Shown: positions 61,967-64,000 of the stretch, in pieces
Position numbering within the stretch: the stretch's first letter is position 1
Layout of the letters: each line of letters begins with the position of its first letter
Assembly (NCBI GenBank): GCA_965222825.1
Contig: OZ244964.1
Location: 1,116,001-1,180,000, forward strand
Source of the DNA: G965207335 sp965222825
Lineage (GTDB): Bacteria > Pseudomonadota > Gammaproteobacteria > PS1 > Pseudothioglobaceae
Length of the DNA stretch: 64,000 nt
Direction of reading: 5' to 3'
Translations under genes and position numbers: made by a program
Notes under the pieces: generated by a model
Seen by the model: only the letters and a program-made list of their open reading frames with translations
Told to the model about the DNA's origin: nothing
Databases searched by the model: none

Positions 61967-64000
61967 ATGAATAAAAAATACCTATTAAACACAATTATAT
62001 ATTTATTATTAATTTTAGGAATCATTAAATATTCTTATGCAGATTTTACTTGGGAAAATAGGAATATCACAAAGACTATACCCCAATTAGAGTATGAGCT
62101 CAAGGCTAGTAATGAGTCTGTTAGCAAACTAAAACTAGAAATAGAATCATTAAATGCTAAATTAGAAGTTTATAAGTTAGATAATCAAATTATTAAAGAA
62201 CAGTTGGAAAACAATAGCCTAGTCATTAAAAAAAAAATAAATAATTTGACAGATTCGCTAAATAAAAATAAAGCAGAAAATAAAAATCTAAAAAATAATA
62301 ATAAACTAAAAATTCAAGAAATATTAGACGCTAAAAAAAAAATATCTAAACTAAGTAAACAAATTCAATCACTAGAAAACAATACTAAAAATTTACAAAA
62401 ATTACACAAGCAAAAAGTATTAGCAATAGAAAATAAACTAGGTATAACAAATATAAACTTAAATGAAACTAAATTAGAAATAGCTGGACTAAATAATTCA
62501 CTACAAAAAAAATCAAGCGAATATACCACTAGCATTAATTTATTATCAAATAAGCATAAAAAACTAGCAGAAGTTTATCAAAAAACTAAAAAACAACTAT
62601 CATTATTAAAAAATAATATCAATACATTAACTCAAATTAATAATAAAAAAAATAAAACGATAACAACAATAAGTAAAGAAAAAGATAAACTGTTACAAAA
62701 GATATCAGAACTAAAAAAAAATACCACAAAAATAAATAATAGCGTAATCAAGTTAAATAAAAACAATCAAGACCTTATTGAAACTATAAATAATAAAAAT
62801 AAGTTAATCAAAATTTCATCAAATTTAAAACAAAAATTAAGCAAAGACCTTAGTGATACTGCCACTAAACTAGCAAATGCTAAGGGCTATAAAAATAAAT
62901 ATGAAAATGCCAATAAAGCATTACAAAATAGCAAACAACTACTAGCAAAATCAAACCAAGAGTTAAGTAAAAAAGATAGTAATAACAAAAAATTAAGCAA
63001 AGACCTTAGTGATACTGCCACTAAACTAGCAAATGCTAAGGGCTATAAAAATAAATATGAAAATGCCAATAAAGCATTACAAAATAGCAAACAACTACTA
63101 GCAAAATCAAACCAAGAGTTAAGTAAAAAAGATAGTAATAACAAAAAATTAAGCAAAGACCTTAGTGATACTGCCACTAAACTAGCAAATGCTAAGGGCT
63201 ATAAAAATAAATATGAAAATGCCAATAAAGCATTACAAAATAGCAAACAACTACTAGCAAAATCAAACCAAGAGTTAAGTAAAAAAGATAGTAATAACAA
63301 AAAATTAAGCAAAGACCTTAGTGATACTGCCACTAAACTAGCAAATGCTAAGGGCTATAAAAATAAATATGAAAATGCCAATAAAGCATTACAAAATAGC
63401 AAACAACTACTAGCAAAATCAAACCAAGAGTTAAGTAAAAAAGATAGTAATAACAAAAAATTAAGCAAAGACCTTAGTGATACTGCCACTAAACTAGCAA
63501 ATGCTAAGGGCTATAAAAATAAATATGAAAATGCCAATAAAGCATTACAAAATAGCAAACAACTACTAGCAAAATCAAACCAAGAGTTTAGTAAAAAAGA
63601 TAGTAATAACAAAAAATTAAGCAAAGACCTTAGTGATACTGCCACTAAACTAGCAAATGCTAAGGGCTATAAAAATAAATATGAAAATGCCAATAAAGCA
63701 TTACAAAATAGCAAACAACTACTAGCAAAATCAAACCAAGAGTTAAGTAAAAAAGATAGTAATAACAAAAAATTAAGCAAAGACCTTAGTGATACTGCCA
63801 CTAAACTAGCAAATGCTAAGGGCTATAAAAATAAATATGAAAATGCCAATAAAGCATTACAAAATAGCAAACAACTACTAGCAAAATCAAACCAAGAGTT
63901 AAGTAAAAAAAATAGCGAAATTCAAGATATAAATACCAAACTTACACAACTAAATGCACAGAATAAAGCTATAAAAATAAAGCAAGAAAATAATAAAAAA
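61967..64000 (+). CDS. Giant coiled-coil exported protein with tandem repeats (truncated by window edge)
   Basis: Open for 678 codons from ATG 61967 to the last base of the window without a stop. Residues 1-25 are a hydrophobic signal-like segment (YLLNTIIYLLLILGIIKYSYA). Residues about 40-288 are Asn/Lys/Leu/Ile/Gln/Ser-rich coiled coil. From codon 290 a 52-residue unit (KLSKDLSDTATKLANAKGYK then NKYENANKALQNSKQLLAKS NQELSKKDSNNK) repeats seven times, units starting at 62834, 62990, 63146, 63302, 63458, 63614 and 63770. The units are almost identical at the DNA level: one TTA-to-TTT change in unit 5 and divergence at the end of unit 7. After the array ordinary coiled coil resumes. Paired with the domain X lipoprotein. 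Probably a filamentous periplasmic or surface protein; the function is unknown. Confidence 0.85.
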   Translation, partial: MNKKYLLNTIIYLLLILGIIKYSYADFTWENRNITKTIPQLEYELKASNESVSKLKLEIESLNAKLEVYKLDNQIIKEQLENNSLVIKKKINNLTDSLNKNKAENKNLKNNNKLKIQEILDAKKKISKLSKQIQSLENNTKNLQKLHKQKVLAIENKLGITNINLNETKLEIAGLNNSLQKKSSEYTTSINLLSNKHKKLAEVYQKTKKQLSLLKNNINTLTQINNKKNKTITTISKEKDKLLQKISELKKNTTKINNSVIKLNKNNQDLIETINNKNKLIKISSNLKQKLSKDLSDTATKLANAKGYKNKYENANKALQNSKQLLAKSNQELSKKDSNNKKLSKDLSDTATKLANAKGYKNKYENANKALQNSKQLLAKSNQELSKKDSNNKKLSKDLSDTATKLANAKGYKNKYENANKALQNSKQLLAKSNQELSKKDSNNKKLSKDLSDTATKLANAKGYKNKYENANKALQNSKQLLAKSNQELSKKDSNNKKLSKDLSDTATKLANAKGYKNKYENANKALQNSKQLLAKSNQEFSKKDSNNKKLSKDLSDTATKLANAKGYKNKYENANKALQNSKQLLAKSNQELSKKDSNNKKLSKDLSDTATKLANAKGYKNKYENANKALQNSKQLLAKSNQELSKKNSEIQDINTKLTQLNAQNKAIKIKQENNKK
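62834..63925 (+). repeat. 7 x 156-nt tandem repeat array inside the coiled-coil gene
   Basis: Exactly 156-nt (52-codon) units in frame; register verified from the repeated AGCAAAGACC block at 62840, 62996, 63152, 63308, 63464, 63620 and 63776. Near identity implies recent expansion or homogenisation. Confidence 0.97.

Noticed and set aside
62834..63925. CRISPR or satellite array
   Set aside because: Units are 156 nt, adjacent with no spacers, and all in one open frame of a coiled-coil protein.

Overview
The window is AT-rich (about 30% G+C by eye) and densely coded, with the standard genetic code. It looks chromosomal and gammaproteobacterial: thrS-infC-rpmI-rplT-pheS-pheT-ihfA-merR and rimP-nusA-infB-rbfA-truB are in the gammaproteobacterial order, and RNase T and the mreBCD-mrdA cell-shape cluster are present. 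The AT bias, short intergenic spaces and many degenerate short repeats suggest a reduced, perhaps host-associated or marine, lineage. I cannot name a genus.

Layout: 0-13.4 kb carries eno, a CorC-type protein, uppP, a DNA methyltransferase relic, a MidA-type methyltransferase, a FolM-like reductase, rne, aroE, an unexplained three-gene envelope cluster (lipoprotein, paralogous exported protein, membrane coiled coil), a HupE/UreJ-like permease and rnt. 13.5-19 kb has ilvD, an overlapping ATPase plus DUF4276 (TOPRIM-like) pair that resembles a defence module, and an isolated type IVb-pilus-like secretin with a TcpQ-like partner. 19-21 kb has tRNA-Leu, ridA and a B12 uptake/adenosylation pair (BtuM-like, CobO). 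21-30 kb is the minus-strand translation operon and a C-terminal processing protease. 30-42 kb holds an MlaC-like gene, an ArsR-like regulator, pnp, glyA, an NDH-2 fused to a cNMP-binding-like domain, tRNA-Pro, radA, yihY, the ribE-ribB-ribH-nusB genes and a REP-type transposase. 42-45 kb has a porin, a palindromic repeat array, a PuuD-like membrane protein and initiator tRNA. 45-54 kb is the nusA-infB operon, interrupted by two unknown genes, then truB, an unknown gene and a peptide with a nitrile-hydratase-like (NHLP) leader that looks like a RiPP precursor, then rnhB. 54-59 kb is mrdA-mreD-mreC-mreB. 59-64 kb has class I fumarase, RNase P RNA, and a second copy of the lipoprotein plus coiled-coil cluster whose coiled-coil gene contains seven nearly identical 156-nt tandem repeats and runs off the window.

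The most unusual items are: the NHLP-leader peptide with a Ser/Thr/Gly core and no Cys; the duplicated lipoprotein/coiled-coil family with its tandem array; the ATPase-DUF4276 pair; and a dispersed inverted-repeat-ended element whose same end sits 4-8 nt upstream of the start codons of aroE, yihY and mreC.
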